DNA of 64,000 nt from Phallus indusiatus (Eukaryota > Basidiomycota > Agaricomycetes > Phallales > Phallaceae), in assembly GCA_027605045.1 (NCBI GenBank), contig JAQFWX010000049.1:124001-188000 (forward strand). Reading direction: 5' to 3'. Shown here in pieces: positions 21,892-34,176 of this stretch (position 1 is its first letter; each line of letters opens with the position of its first letter). The position numbers and the translations under genes were made by a program. Below the pieces are notes generated by a model. That model did no database searches, was not told the DNA's origin, and saw only the letters and a program-made list of their open reading frames with translations.

Positions 21892-23900
21892 ATGTCCTTT
21901 TCCCCAGTTCCAATTCTTCTTCCCGATTACGCTATACCTCGTCCTTCGGCTACATCATGGGAGCCCAAGAAATATTTGGAACCACCTCAACCGCCACCAA
22001 TTGATGAGACGCACGCGAAAGAACTGGAGATCGCAGCACAAAAACAACTATTGGACGGAAAGGCTTTGAAGAAGACGCGACCTAGACGTACTGTAGATTA
22101 TGCTGGTGGAATGGGTCGATGGGCTTTGGTATGTTGTTGTTGTGAAGGTGGTGTTGCATCGTTGTTGATGTAATTCTGTGTTCAGCTCCGTAAGTTGCGA
22201 CCCACTCCGTATTATGTGCCGTGGGTTAGGCCTGCGCCGCCGTATATCATTGATGTGAGTGTGTCATGAGATCTATCGTTGTGTGGAACGTCTCATTTCA
22301 GGTTTAGTTACTACCTCCGAAGGCGTATTTGACCAATGCTTCGACTTCACTCTGTACGAAGTTTGTGCACACCTCGACTAACAAAATCCGCTGTCCGGTT
22401 AATGTTGTGACTGTATGTAAAAGTTCACTCTACCTCAGTTTTTTCAGATTTAAATATACTGTTCAGTGGACTCCTGAAGGACGTCGAGTTTTGACCGGTT
22501 CTACAAGCGGTGAATTCACACTATGGAATGGACTTACATTCAATTTCGAGACAATTCTTCAAGCTCATGACTCTGCTATTCGCGCGTTACGTTTTTCACA
22601 TTCAGGAGCCTACATCGCATCCGCCGACCAGAGTGGTGTTGTAAAATATTTTCAACCAAATATGAATAATTTGACGGCTTTTAACGCTCATAGAGAAAGC
22701 GTGAGGGGACTCAGTTTTGCACCGAATGATCAACGATTTGCGACTGCGAGCGATGACGCGACTCTCAGACTTTGGGCTTTCGAAGAAAGTCGAGAAGAAA
22801 GAGTTTTGACTGGTGTGGTTTTTTGCAGATCTTTTAAGACTGTTTGAGGGAGACTGAGATATTCTGCAGGGCATGGTTGGGACGTCAAATGCGTTGAATG
22901 GCATCCGACGAAGGGACTGTTAGTCTCAGGTAGTAAAGATAATCTTGTGAAATTTTGGGATCCAAGAACAGGAACTTGTCTTTCAACTTTGTAGGTGTTT
23001 AGTACATTTGTTTTCGGTTCGTCAAGAGAGACTAATTTGGTTTCTCGTAGTCATCAACACAAAAATACAGTGCAAGCTGTTGCATGGTCTCCTAATGGGG
23101 ACCTCGTTGCTAGTGCTTCAAGAGATCAGACCATTCGTGTTTTCGATATCCGCGCCATGAAAGAGTATCGAATATTGAAAGGTCACAAAAAAGAAGTGTG
23201 TTGTAAGTCGCGCCCCGTTGTAGGCTTTTCCTTCTCGTTGCTTATATGACCTACCACATCAACAGCGCTGGCGTGGCACCCTGTCCATTCATTGCTTGTC
23301 TCGGGCGGGTCAGAAGGGGCTATTCTGCACTGGGACCTTTCTGCTCCTCAGCCTTCTTTTAATCATGTCCTAAGCTCATCAACTGCACAGTCCGGACCGC
23401 GAGCGACAATATCAGAAGCCCATGATTCCAATGTTTGGTCGCTCGCGTTTCATCCCTTGGGTCATCTGATGGTGTCCGCTTCCAACGACCATACAACGAG
23501 GTTTTGGTCTCGCGAAAGACCGGGAGATGCCACTTCTGTTTTCGGAGCTGGTGGCGCTCGTCCTCCAGCTGCAGTTGGAGACGAAGAGGACGAAGCCGTA
23601 CCTGGGTTTATGACATGGCAGGGCGAAGAGGACTTTGGAGAAGTGCCTCTGCCTTCAATGGGACCAGATGGATATGGCCCTAGTCATAGTGTCTTTGGCG
23701 GGGGTGGGTTTGGTGAAGATTCGATTCCTGGTATACCTGGTTTAGGTGGTACTGGTGTCTTCGGTGGTGGAAATGCAGCTGCGGGTGGTGCAGGCGGAGC
23801 CAATGGAGGATCGCGAAGACAGCCTCCAAGTCAGGCTGGTCCAGGTCCCCAGGGAAGATCGTATTATACACAGTCTAATTTCGCTCCAAGAAAACGGTGA
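21892..23900 (+). CDS. PFS2: Polyadenylation factor PFS2/WDR33 (WD40 subunit of CPF)
   Basis: WD-repeat scaffold of the cleavage and polyadenylation factor; in animals WDR33 reads the AAUAAA signal. Seven exons: 21892-22128, 22186-22254, 22308-22412, 22467-22812, 22870-22990, 23051-23202 and 23266-23900. They total 1665 nt, or 554 residues. The N-terminal family signature is [13 protein letters not shown], then [20 protein letters not shown] and [20 protein letters not shown]. Seven WD-type repeats follow, with blades ending LWNG, YFQP, LWAF, FWDP, VFDI, HWDL and FWSR. The C-terminal 120 residues are Gly/Pro-rich and probably disordered, ending NFAPRKR. Exon joins keep frame. The gene is convergent with COX17, with about 155 bp between stop codons. 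Confidence 0.95.
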
Positions 23901-24056
23901 TACTATTAACATGTATATTCTGTATTTCATTTGTATTATACCAAAATCATTAATAAAGTAGAAGATGATGGAGGGCGGAGGGGTGGTTCTAAAACGATGT
24001 TTCACCTAGGATACAGAAAGTTCAAAGATGATTCTAGCTTCAAATAACGTCCCAGT

Positions 24057-24395
24057 CTAGATATTGAATCCGTAACCTCTCATGCATTCCACATGCTTTT
24101 TGACAAGTTCTTTGCAGGCTTCGTCGACAGTCGCGGGATCATGCCGCAAAAAGCATTCGTCCCGGGCATTTTTGGTTTCTGGACACGCGCAACATCTGTC
24201 AAACATTCGAAAAGAAGAGAATTAATAACCAGATTTTTTTGTTTTGCAAAGATGGCGACTAGGGAAAGTGATGGCATACGGTTTCAGCCCCTGCGGATTC
24301 AGTGGATTTGGCTCTTTCGGAGATTTCGGCGGCTCAGGTGACGGTGACGACGATGATGATGATTTCCATGAAGAAGGTATCAATGAGGAGAACAT
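24057..24395 (-). CDS. COX17: COX17, cytochrome c oxidase copper chaperone
   Basis: Small CHCH-fold protein of the mitochondrial intermembrane space that hands copper to Sco1 and Cox11 for cytochrome oxidase. Two exons: 24395-24280 and 24195-24057, together 255 nt, or 84 residues. Exon 1 encodes MFSSLIPSS, a serine run, PEPPKSPKEPNPLNPQGLKP. Exon 2 starts with the copper-binding CC of CCACPETKNARDECFL and continues with the second CX9C pair in ACKELVKKHVECMRGYGFNI. The CCxC motif and twin CX9C cysteines are all present. The Pro/Ser-rich N-terminus is typical of fungal orthologs. The gene is easy to miss because the 82-nt intron splits the first cysteine codon. Confidence 0.93.
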
Positions 24396-25788
24396 TGAAG
24401 CTGTTGCTGATGTGCAAGCTTGTATGTAGATCTCGTGTGCAAATCAGCTCAGAAGCCGCTTACTAACTGCACGGCAGAGTAGACGGCATCTCCAAGGCAT
24501 AGGCTTGACCAGCACCTAGAACTCAGAATGCTGTAAGTGTATTCAAGGATCAGGCCAATAATGTCTGGTTTTATTGATTTAGTTTAGAACCAAGATTCTT
24601 TAGCTGCGCGTCACTCCCTCGCAGCATTTCTGGACATTAAAAAAATGTCGTTAGCCCGAGCTTCCTTTTGGAAGGAGTTTCATTTCGCAAATCGCAAAGC
24701 AATACGAGACGCTCAGAGAATTTCTTGTATGTGAGGAAGAACCAAATGCGATCTATTAATGACGCTGTGTTGCTCTGATTATGTAGGAATAGCTTGGTCA
24801 GTGACGTATCACCATATGCATTAACATCACCGCTGGCCTCGCTTCTCCCCTTTCAAACAAATGCCTTTGGGAATTAATTCACTGAGCTGGAGCTGATGCA
24901 TTTCCGGAAATTGAGTTTATTGGTTCTCAAGCTGGAATAGCCATATAATCCGACGCTAACGGCTGCAATGTGAACACAGTGGATACATATGTTGGTTTTA
25001 CGCTCAAACTTGAAGAAACGTGCATCACTCTCGCCAATGGTGCTTTAGAGAATGATGGATGTTTTTTTGCACCACTCCTGAATTAATCAACACGGTAGGG
25101 TATCTCATTTGGCACAAGTCAAATCAAACTTATTTTGCAAACAAAGGGGATTCGATTCTTTCGTCCAAGTCAAGTGATTTTTGGGCTGCACTCATGATTT
25201 ATATACCTGATATTTTGCACAGGTTCTAATATAATATGTGCTCTGCCGGTTCTACCAGCACACCGTTTTAGTTGATGAAATGAAGCCTTGCTTCTCACAC
25301 CGACTGTGCGTCCTCCCGTAACTCCAAAAAGGCGAAAAAATCCGTAGAGATTTTAATGGAGGTTTGCAGGCCATTCACGAGTAATTCATTTACGCTCCGG
25401 AGAAATCACTCAGATTGTCGGTAATAATTATTGGTTCGACGAGAAATTCACATTGACCCCACTTTACGACATAAATCCAATATACTTTGTCCCCTGAATG
25501 AACATCTACGGCCAATGATCGGCCGAACTTTTAGCTGGAACTAAGCGTGAGTAGCTGAGGCGTTTGGTGTTTCGGCAATCTATGACTGATAGACCGTAAC
25601 TGTAGCATGTAGCCCAACCCCCGTGAGGTTTTGTCTTTCGCAAAAAGGAAATAAAGAAAAGAAAAGAAAAAAATTATTCAACCAATTTTCATCTATAAAA
25701 GACAGTAATTTTCTGCTCTTCTTCCTCAGTTCAATCCACCCAGTTGAACTTCCTCTAGCAGCTCTTTCGCCTTCAGCTTCTTTTTAAA
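24396..25788. other. Gene-poor region between COX17 and hydrophobin
   Basis: About 1.4 kb. I see no intact exon. It carries the COX17 promoter and the hydrophobin promoter. The middle (about 24600-25500) may contain decayed coding sequence that I cannot identify. Confidence 0.4.
25694..25700 (+). promoter_or_regulatory. TATA box of the hydrophobin gene
   Basis: TATAAAA lies 95 bases before the hydrophobin ATG, followed by a CT-rich stretch that is a typical fungal transcription start zone for a highly expressed gene. Confidence 0.65.
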
Positions 25789-26287
25789 ATGTTGTCCAAG
25801 CTCTTCGTTTCAACCCTCCTTGCTCTCTCTGTTGCAGCAGCTCCCCAGACAACCGTCATTGATCAATGCAACACTGGTGAGGATTGAACGATGACCTCGA
25901 TCGATCTGTTTCATCTCATTTTTCTTTTAGGCAGCATTATGTGCTGCAACACGGTTCAGGATGCTAACAACCCAGTCATTGGCAATCTTTTGAACATGCT
26001 GGGTATCAACACCGGAGATCTTTCCTCTAGCACCAGTCAAGTCGGTCTTGGCTGCACTGCAGTAGGCGTTGAGTAAGTGTAGCGGAAAGATGCACAGTCA
26101 CTAGAAAATCTAATATCTTTCGCCAGTGGCTCCGCTGAAGGCGCGGACTGCACCCAGGCTCCCGTCTGCTGTGATGGAGACACTTTCAACGGCTTTGTTA
26201 GTACTTTCTTCTGTTCCCATTTTCATGAACAAATGATTCTAAGCCCAACCTCAGATCAACTTGGGCTGCAACTCTATCAATATTTGA
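25789..26287 (+). CDS. Class I hydrophobin
   Basis: Small secreted amphipathic protein that coats aerial hyphae and fruiting-body air channels. Four exons: 25789-25876, 25931-26072, 26127-26196 and 26255-26287. They total 333 nt, or 110 residues. Residues 1-18 or so form a signal peptide (MLSKLFVSTLLALSVAAA). The mature part has the eight-cysteine pattern: QCNTG, then the CC doublet in IMCCNTV, a long loop to GLGCTAV, then GADC, the second doublet VCCDG, and the final NLGCNSINI. Spacing between the third and fourth cysteine is long, as in class I. Intron positions are typical of agaric hydrophobins. A TATA box lies 95 bases upstream. Confidence 0.95.
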
Positions 26288-27273
26288 GTCTTGCAATTGA
26301 GACGAAAAAGTCTCTTGAAATTGGGTCTTTGTCCATAAGGATAAGATAGTCATTTAATATATTGTTGTTGTTTGAAATATGCAGCGAGTCAGTGAGGACG
26401 TTAATCGGCAATGCGTCGTTTTGGTCTTAGGTCCAGCAGCCTATGTGACATTGAAAAGTGATGAAACTTCCAACACGAATGCTGTCCTGATATTTTCACC
26501 TGACAAAAATGGCTTTTTTGTTGAGCTCCACGAAAATCAAGTCACGTGAAGACTACGTAATCAGAGTACTCGGTACACGCCCGAGATCGTAATGCAAATT
26601 CAAACAGTGACAAACACCATCAAACCACCTCTCCCTTCCAAATCGAATACAAACTTGTGTTCCGTAGTTCTTGTTTGTTTATTATGAACCTGTTCAGTTT
26701 TCCGAAAAACTGAAATTTTGGAGTTCTGTTCACAAGTCCAGTCAGAAGACCCTGCCGACAAAAATAGCCCGCGCCATACATGTCCATTTTTGGCAAGTTT
26801 ACTCAACCTCAGACATCCCTTTCTCGTCGAACAAGCTGAGTCCTATACCTTCCGCTCGCTTATAAAAGACGGTTATTTGATTGTTCAGCTTGATTTGGTG
26901 AGAGAAAGGTGGACCCACATAATAGAACTAAACAAGAAAGTCATTGGATCGACCCTGAAATGCTCGCTCCAATTGTCAATTGTCGAGTAGCGTCAAGACA
27001 TCGAAAAGGAAAAGCGAAACATGTCCATTTTATCAAAATCCCTCAGAAAAGCGGTCGGAGCCTATCCTTTTCTCTCCGAATTAACACAAAGGAGGACTGA
27101 GCGACTCTAAGGGGTCGGCGACGACTTTCTCTCTCTCCCTCTACTCATTCTTTTCTTGATAGGGTGCTGTGCGCCGCTTTAGTTGCAGCAAAATCTGTGA
27201 TTTTCCTCAACGTTTTAATACTTTCTTTTTCTCGTTATATTTCGTGTCGATTTTGATTTCGCGAGTAATTGTA
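26288..27273. other. Intergenic region upstream of the HMG-box gene
   Basis: About 1 kb. Short open frames at 26671-26990 lack any coding support. The 3' part, with CT-rich tracts near 27127-27160, is likely the HMG-box gene 5' UTR and promoter. A CACGTG palindrome occurs near 26543. Confidence 0.4.
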
Positions 27274-29210
27274 ATGCCTTTGCCGCGAAAACAAACTAAT
27301 TTATCTACTGGTGAGTGAGCCTTTTCTTTTGACGGTTTCGAACTGAATCATTTTCGAAAGCTGGGCAGTATGAACCCGTTTCTCCTTCCGCCTTGGAAGA
27401 TGAAGTGGGCTGGACATCACAAGCTCCTTCTCGGCGTCCCGCGAGACCTCGTCGTTCGAAGAAATCTCAAGCGAAGACTTCATATGATATCCCTAAACCT
27501 ACTCGACCGAAGAGGCAAAGAGAGGGTCACATTCCTCGTCCTCCGAATGCATTCATAATCTTCCGAAGCGAGTATCTTCGCAACCGCCCATCAGACGAAC
27601 CTGAGGACAAAACTCTGTCCGGACGCATCGGAGCAGCATGGAAAAACCTACCGGAGCACGAAAAAAGAAGGTGCCATAAGAAGGCTGAGGAGGAGAAAGA
27701 GGAGCACGCTCGCCGACATCCGGATTATAAGTATAAACCCTCTCGACCCAAGAATAAAGTCAAGAAGCAGACAAAGGTCGAACGCGAAATCGAGAAAAGT
27801 TCGGTTACTTTTCATAGTGCTAATAGTTCCCCGGATCCTACCCCAGCTCCCTCTTCTAACCCTGTGTCTAGTAATGTGGCAAGTCTAGCTTCCCTTCGAG
27901 TCCCCCCACTTCTGCCGAGCGATAGAGTCGCCATTACCACTGCTCCTGTACACCCCGAAATTGTCCAACGCAAACAGTCCTTTCGACTTTCAAGTTGGGA
28001 CGATAGCGTCATAGATCCTCGCGAGCTCTCGAATTCTTTTCATTATCCAAGTCAAGGTGACCATCCCGCCTCCATGAACGCGTTCAACGACGCGACTTGG
28101 GAAGCTCTGCGCCGCCAATCATCGTCCGCTCCGCTTCCTAATTACACTGTTCTTTCCGGTCCGGATTCTGTTGTTCATTCTTTCCAACCAGACGCGTATA
28201 TCGGTGAAGGAGATGTAATGACCTTCTCTGATCCTTCCCGTCGTAATTCGTATTCCAGCGGGATCAGACCTGGCTTTGTGTATCAAGATACGAACTTTTC
28301 CAATGAAGACAAAACTAACGGAAACGTACTTACCACATTTCCGATTAAGCCGATAATTGCACAGCCAGTCGACCTCGGTTATCCGGTTAGTCTTTTCTTC
28401 TTATCACTGAAAGGATCTATTTCTAAGATTATCGTTTTATTTTCGCAGGCAAAGAGCGACGCAACTATCGCGCCGGCTTCTCTGATTAACCCTCAGCCTG
28501 CTTTATCCGAGGCGTGGTCGAGTGCTATTGATGTCTCTCAGGTTCATCCTTTGTCCTTCAAGCCAACAGCCAATCCTTTCATGTTCACTTCCCCGATGCA
28601 ACCATCTCCCTTTAATTTGCACTTGAACGCGGAAGGTACTGATCGCCAGTTCAATCAGCGTTGGTTGGAAATGTCGTTTTGTACGTCTCCTGAACAGATG
28701 TCCTTTTCAAATCCGACGGTTCAAGCGGTCCCCGCCACATCAGCCAACCCCGATGTCCTATCCGCGGAAACAAAGGTGTCAACCTCAAAGGTCTCTGAAG
28801 TCGAACAGAAGCCAGTGGCTGAGCAAGTCTCCGGTTCCGTTATTCCGCGACAAGTCCACGTAGGGCAAGCTCCGTTGTTGAATAAACACTGGTCCTCGTT
28901 CAACCCGTACGCGTATAAACCTCAAAAACTCGCGCCTCCGCCTCAAATTCAAGGATCCATCTTGGTGGAGGATCTGTTCAAGGCGGGGCCATCTAGTGAT
29001 TCCTACATGAGCGGGTTTGATCAGTCTAATACCGGTTTTGAGAATGCTCATCCAAGTTCGTCTGAAGTTTATACTGAGTCGACCATGTTTCCCTCCGTAT
29101 CCATGGATCCACTGCTGAATTTTTACCCAATATCGTATGATTATGGCAGTCAAAATAATCAAGGTTTAGGTTCGTCTTGGACCATGTTCAACGGGGCCGT
29201 GGAAGCTTGA
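27274..29210 (+). CDS. HMG-box (MATA_HMG type) transcription factor
   Basis: Sequence-specific DNA-binding regulator. Three exons: 27274-27310, 27361-28385 and 28449-29210. They total 1824 nt, or 607 residues. Exon 1 encodes MPLPRKQTNLST. After a basic stretch (RRPARPRRSKKS) the HMG box runs from about residue 60 to 130: HIPRPPNAFIIFRSEYLR, then SGRIGAAWKNLPEHEKRR, then AEEEKEEHARRHPDYKYKPS. This is the fungal mating/sexual-development subtype (PRPxNAFIxFR and YKYxP). The remainder is Ser/Pro/Gln-rich and probably disordered activation sequence, with no second domain. The true start is the ATG at 27274. Reading from the in-frame position 27393 would lose exon 1. The second intron (28386-28448) is 63 nt and has no in-frame stop. 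A role in mating or fruiting is inference. Confidence 0.88.
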
Positions 29211-29575
29211 CGAAGTAATGTCTAAAAGTGTGGTCGCAACGAACTCTTATGATTCATGGATTGCTGAACGGACCGTATTAATTTTTTCTTTTAAAACTCA
29301 TTTTAATATCTCTTAATGCATTTCTTAAAAACTTTCGTTAATTTACTCTGTGTTACTACTCTACCTTTGTTAGTTCTTTTGGCTGGACATTATTGAGTCA
29401 AATGATACTTGTAGTGTTAGTCCTTTCCTTTTTCTCAGTTCTTACTATAAATTCGCTCTTTAATATCGGGAAATATTGAAATTCATTCCAGGATATATAA
29501 AAAAAATTCCAGTAAAAAATCGTGATTTCTTCGTGAAGGAATAAACATCTTGGACGATGTGCTAGGGTGGTATGT
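29211..29575. other. Convergent 3' region
   Basis: About 365 AT-rich bases between two convergent genes; no gene seen. Confidence 0.4.
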
Positions 29576-30676
29576 TTATCTATTGATTCTTCTCTGAAAA
29601 TGAGACGTTAATCGGGGAATGAGAGATGAAGGAAGGAATTTACTAGATTTCAAGGAGTCTTTCTCTAATTTATTATTCCACCATACGACTCCAAAGTTCC
29701 TTACTGTGCGAGTAGCAAAACAAGCCCAAACAACTACTGCACACAAAGAGCGGACGTCCTTAGTATTCCAGGGTAAAACAGTTGATTCGTCTAATTTTCC
29801 ATGTTGACCGTTAATAGATTGGATGAAAGAAGCAAATAGAATGTGTAGTTGAGTCCAGAAGGGTTGAGCGTTTGTAAGGGTGGCCCATAGGCCGGTTATT
29901 AACGGAGCAATCCATAGATCGACTGTCGTCCAGCCATATGGTTCAAGTTCCGCAGGTGTCACTAAAGAGAGCCCTGAAGGGCTCAACATGGAAAACGAGT
30001 TGACGCAGAAGAATCCTCCGTTAGCAACGAGCTGTGCGAGGAACAGAAATGAAAAACGAGAAAATAACATGGCGTGGATTTATGACCGCGGAAGAACAGC
30101 CACTTACGAAGGATGAAATAAGAAGGGCCCATGGATTACTAGAAATTGATTTATCGTGATGATTTATGACCATTGGTGGAAGAAGCGTTGTCAAGAGATA
30201 TGAACGTGTCAGGGCATCCAGGAATGTGAGGGGTCCTTCTGTCTCGAATGAGAATGAGGGTATTATTGGCAGATATTCGACTATGAGCTGGCCGAATATG
30301 TACAATAACGGAAACTTAGGTGAAGTCACGAAAGAAGGTGTCAAGCGAAGCCAAGGAGCTGTACCGAGACACCAAGAGATTAGTTATCTGAGCCAAGCTC
30401 ATGGCAAGAAAATTCACCAGCAGCTGCTTCTCCACCGTATACCACGACGAGTGTTGTGATAGCATCCTTGACAAATGAGGATGGACGAGCTTTACCGGTA
30501 TACGACGCCCGGACAGCCTGGCGAATTTGGCGCAATATGAGGCAGAGACGCAACACAGCCAGAGTGTCGATAGTTGTAACTTCTATTCCAAACCATGCTA
30601 AGACCGGGAAATTCTCGAGTAAGGTATCATAAGTGTTTGTTATGTACGACAACGCAGACGACAGGGGCAATGACAT
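29576..30676 (-). CDS. Conserved fungal multi-pass membrane protein, function unknown
   Basis: Three exons: 30676-30418, 30358-30108 and 30031-29576, together 966 nt, or 321 residues. The protein has about five to seven hydrophobic segments. Notable blocks are VKDAITTLVVVYGGEAAA, GQLIVEYLPIIP, FLDALTRSYLLTTLLPP, VANGGFFCVNSFSML, PYGWTTVDLWIAPLITGLW and CAVVVWACFATRTVRNFG. The layout (glycine pairs in helices, NGGFF, a basic C-terminal tail) faintly recalls TRIC-type channels, but I do not see the full TRIC pattern. I treat it as an uncharacterised agaric membrane protein. There is no signal peptide. The first ATG after the GTGATC at 30682 was used. The reading frame is secure because the exon sum is divisible by three and hydrophobic runs continue across the junctions. 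Confidence 0.72.
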
Positions 30677-31217
30677 GATCACGGTGTGGTCAAACTGAGT
30701 CTGCTCCTCGCGGCATCATTTCAGCTGGAGCGCCCGTGGAGCAGTGCCGGTTCCGATCGGAGCTTCAATCTATTTATCACGTTTTGTTTCTTCCTTACTC
30801 AAGTCTTCCATGCATCGCTAAACGTCGCTGAGCAGATGAAATAGTGGAATGTACTAGAATACACTCATCGCATTTTAAGGAAGACTTTGCAGATTTGCAT
30901 GGGAAGCTTCTTCAATGGAATTTGTTATTCGAAGACTTTACTGCGCAATTTAATCATCGGCCAGCAGAACCATGACAACTCAAGTTCAAGAACTCTCAAT
31001 TTTTAGATGCATCGTGTATGTATTAGATCCGTGGGAAAGGGGATCAATAAATTTCAACTTTCCAGCTCATTTTCACATGTCAAGGTCGTAATTGGTCGCT
31101 ATTATGTATAAACTCTCTTCTTCAGCCCTATCGCGTTTCATTGTTTGCTCACCACAATCAAATGCCATGTGAGTGCACTTAGTAAAAGGCATGATATGTA
31201 CACTTATCTCGAGTTAT
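30677..31217. other. Intergenic gap
   Basis: About 540 bases with no gene. It holds the promoter of the membrane-protein gene and the terminator of the oxidase gene; both genes are on the minus strand. Confidence 0.4.
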
Positions 31218-33373
31218 CTAAATGACACCTTCTGGAAGAGAAGTTTCTCTGGTATCTCCGAAGAAGATCTCCCACCCTTTGTCCTTAAACCGTTTCGGCC
31301 AGATTCCTGCCTTGCCTGGGGCCAAAATTCCATTTGGGTCCAAGGCATTCTTTATGGTTTCGTTCAATTTCATGAGGGCGCCGTTATTCCATTTATATGT
31401 TGACGCTACTTGGTCGGCCAGCTAAATAGGAATTTGTTACTTTAGAACCTTGATACATTGATGGCCATACATACCAGAATATGCGTTCTGTATTCTCCAT
31501 ACCCTTCTTTTGCTGCGTCGTCAATCATCGCTCTCATACAGTCTACTGCTCTTCTTTTCTCATCGGTGTCGCTGCGGTTGTAGCACAAGCAGTCGATGAA
31601 ATGCATTTCCCGAGGCGCAACACAAAACGCCGGCATCATATCAAACCCGAATTCTGCATGCCTTTTCTTCACGATATCGTATAATTTCTTAGCGTCTCGA
31701 CCCTTCACTGGAGAAATCGGGGAAAAGAATAAATGTGAGCCATTCGGCCTCCAATGCAGCCAATTTAGATCCGTCAGCCCAGGAATACCAGCGCATATGG
31801 CAACTCGGGAATGCAGATAGTGAGTCTGCGGCACATCGTCGGGAAACACGAATTTTGCATCTCTGATAACCGAAAAAGCCTCTCTGATCGACTCAATGCT
31901 GGTCCTTCTCTGCTCCTCGGGACCGTATACAGAGGCTATATGTATCTCAAATTTAGCTTTTTCGGTCGGCAATTGGCAATTAAACCTATTTTTACCATAA
32001 AATATCCAGGCCACGTCTCCGTATTCAGTTTGTGCCATATGCTTCCTAATTTCTTCAGTTGGGATTGGACCTTCACCCTCATAAATGTCTATCCTCTTCT
32101 TCCCAATTACGGCTAGTTCCTGGATGGCATGTCTAATCTGAGGCACGTTGCCAAAGACTCTCTGGACACTAAGCGGTTCGATTATTTCAATTATTTGTTC
32201 AAAATCTTCCTCCCGTGGAAATGTAATGGCAAATGTCAGATGTTCCGCAGCAGGCATGAGCCAAAAACCCATTTTCGTTACAATTCCAAAATTGCTTTGC
32301 GTAAAAATTCCATCGGAGTAAGGACCGTAACCGTATTGGAATGATTGCCAGGTGGGATTGTCTTCGCCATCCTTGCCAGGTAAAGCTCCCATTCCGAGTC
32401 TTACGACGTCACCTGTGGGCAAGACGACCTCCATTCCACAATGGTTTCCAAAATGATCACCATATGGAGTATATCTAACGCCGGAACGTTGCTCGCGATC
32501 TCTTTCTTATTCGAAAAAGAGGGAAAAGGCAACTGACCCTACACCTCTATCGAGTGCGTTTCCCAGTACGCTTCCACCGCCCAGATCAGGCGTATCGATC
32601 CACAAAGCGTGTCCACTCTTCTGTACGGCTTCGTATAGCGCAAAATATGTTACGCCAGGTTCTACCAGGCACGAACAATTGTGGCCATCAACATTCAAGA
32701 CTTTATTCATTCGTCTTCCCAGATCGACAACGACGGCTCCTCGAACGCGGGGGGCTGCACCGCCATATCCCAAATTTCGACCAATTGAAATGGGGTAAAT
32801 AGGTATCAAATACTTATTAGCCCATTGTACGATTTTTTGAACGTCTGCTACAGATCCGGGGTATAGAATTGCCGAGCAGACAGTATCCTCCCGATCATAT
32901 ATGTGAAATGCATCGTGGGTATTTCTGGGTTAGGTGTAAATTTGTTGCTTCAATATCATCTCAAAGTTAAAATAGAACATTAAACTATTCTGCATGCTTT
33001 CCATTATACTACGGAAAGGGCGGGAAAAAACAACGATAACTTGAACTTACGGGTGTTCCATATACCAACCATCATCTAATTCTCTGTCATTCACAACAAC
33101 GTGATATTCGCCAAGGTACTCTTGGAGTTCTACAATTGCTTTATTGAATACGTCTCTCGTGATCTCAGGGGGTAAGATGGGAAGTTGGCTGTCATGCCTG
33201 TCCACCGATCTATTCAAACGTTCCGTGAAATCAGGCAAGGTTTGATTTGTTAATGTCTTCAATTTTATAGACAAGGCTTCTTCGACAAGTCGTGACGGGA
33301 CTCCACTTGGGTTAGATTGAGATAAGTGCGGGATGATATGAACATTCTGATGAGCACTTTGGTGCGTAGACAT
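31218..33373 (-). CDS. Vanillyl-alcohol-oxidase-like FAD enzyme
   Basis: VAO-family flavoenzyme, expected to oxidise para-substituted phenols such as vanillyl alcohol, releasing hydrogen peroxide. Four exons: 33373-33051, 32924-32538, 32474-31475 and 31421-31218. They total 1914 nt, or 637 residues, slightly longer than the roughly 560 typical. The PCMH-type FAD domain shows AILYPGSVADVQKIVQWANK, PIYPISIGRNLGYGGAAPRV, VEPGVTYFALYEAV, DTPDLGGGSVLGNALDRG and YGPYSDGIFTQSNFGIVTKM. The cap domain shows WRPNGSHLFFSPISPVKG, CYNRSD and the end WNNGALMKLNETIKNALDP then NGILAPGK. The Tyr in GYGGAAP fits the catalytic tyrosine region. The His in SHLFFSP is my candidate for covalent FAD attachment. No signal peptide, so likely peroxisomal or cytosolic. 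The final -GVI is not a classic PTS1. Confidence 0.9.
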
Positions 33374-34176
33374 AATCAGTTATGGTGTTGACTACTAGTA
33401 GTAACCTAGTAAGAGTTGGGAGTGTCCCACAAGAAATTTTACTCTCACACTAAAATGAAGGTATGGTTTTTGGTTTGATTTCTGCGGAATATACTCACAT
33501 CGCTAGAAGGTCGTTTTAGTTGCATATTCACACGATGGTCTCTAATAACGTGATATATTAGAAGACACATGATATGTCCTAAAAGGAATCAGAAGCTTTT
33601 AACGCGATAAGCCATCGAAGACTGTTCGTCATTCGAGCTCCAAAACAGATCTTCAGTGATTACTAAATTGGCCATAAAAGCATACACGGAGAAGGAGATA
33701 ACGTCATCAAAGTATGTAAATTGATCTGAAGGAGGGTCTTGCTAGTAATGAGAGGTTTATGATAGGATGTAAGCTGGTTGAAGTTTCCAGAAAAAAATAT
33801 AAGTGGTGTTGTTGGAGTCTTACCGGCGTCATCGGTTAATAAAGGACTTAGTTTCTCGAAGGGCGATCGCATCTCGGCATGCGTTTACAGTGTCATGTAT
33901 GTAAGCGAGGGTCTCTACAACTGATGAGATTCTGGGCCGATGTGAGAGTTGGATAGTAACTTGGTTCAAAGATCTTTGTGATCGGACTTGTCCAAGTCTT
34001 CTGGATTCGCTTGAAGCTTAATTCGGGACACACAAAGTTCCGATAATTTCGCCTTTTGATAACTCCTACTAGTTTACTGATTCTAAGAAGGATTCAAATT
34101 GGATGGTATAATAAGATAAAACTAATATGCGGTGGAGGGTATAAAATAATCCAGGTGCACTATGCAAAATAACGGA
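33374..34176. other. Intergenic gap
   Basis: About 800 bases between minus-strand genes. An open frame at 33663-33872 on the minus strand lacks support. Otherwise it is probable promoter of the oxidase gene. Confidence 0.4.

Noticed and set aside
29576..30676. TRIC-type cation channel
   Set aside because: Only a general helix layout and an NGGFF block agree; the expected family motifs were not seen, so it is left as unknown membrane protein.
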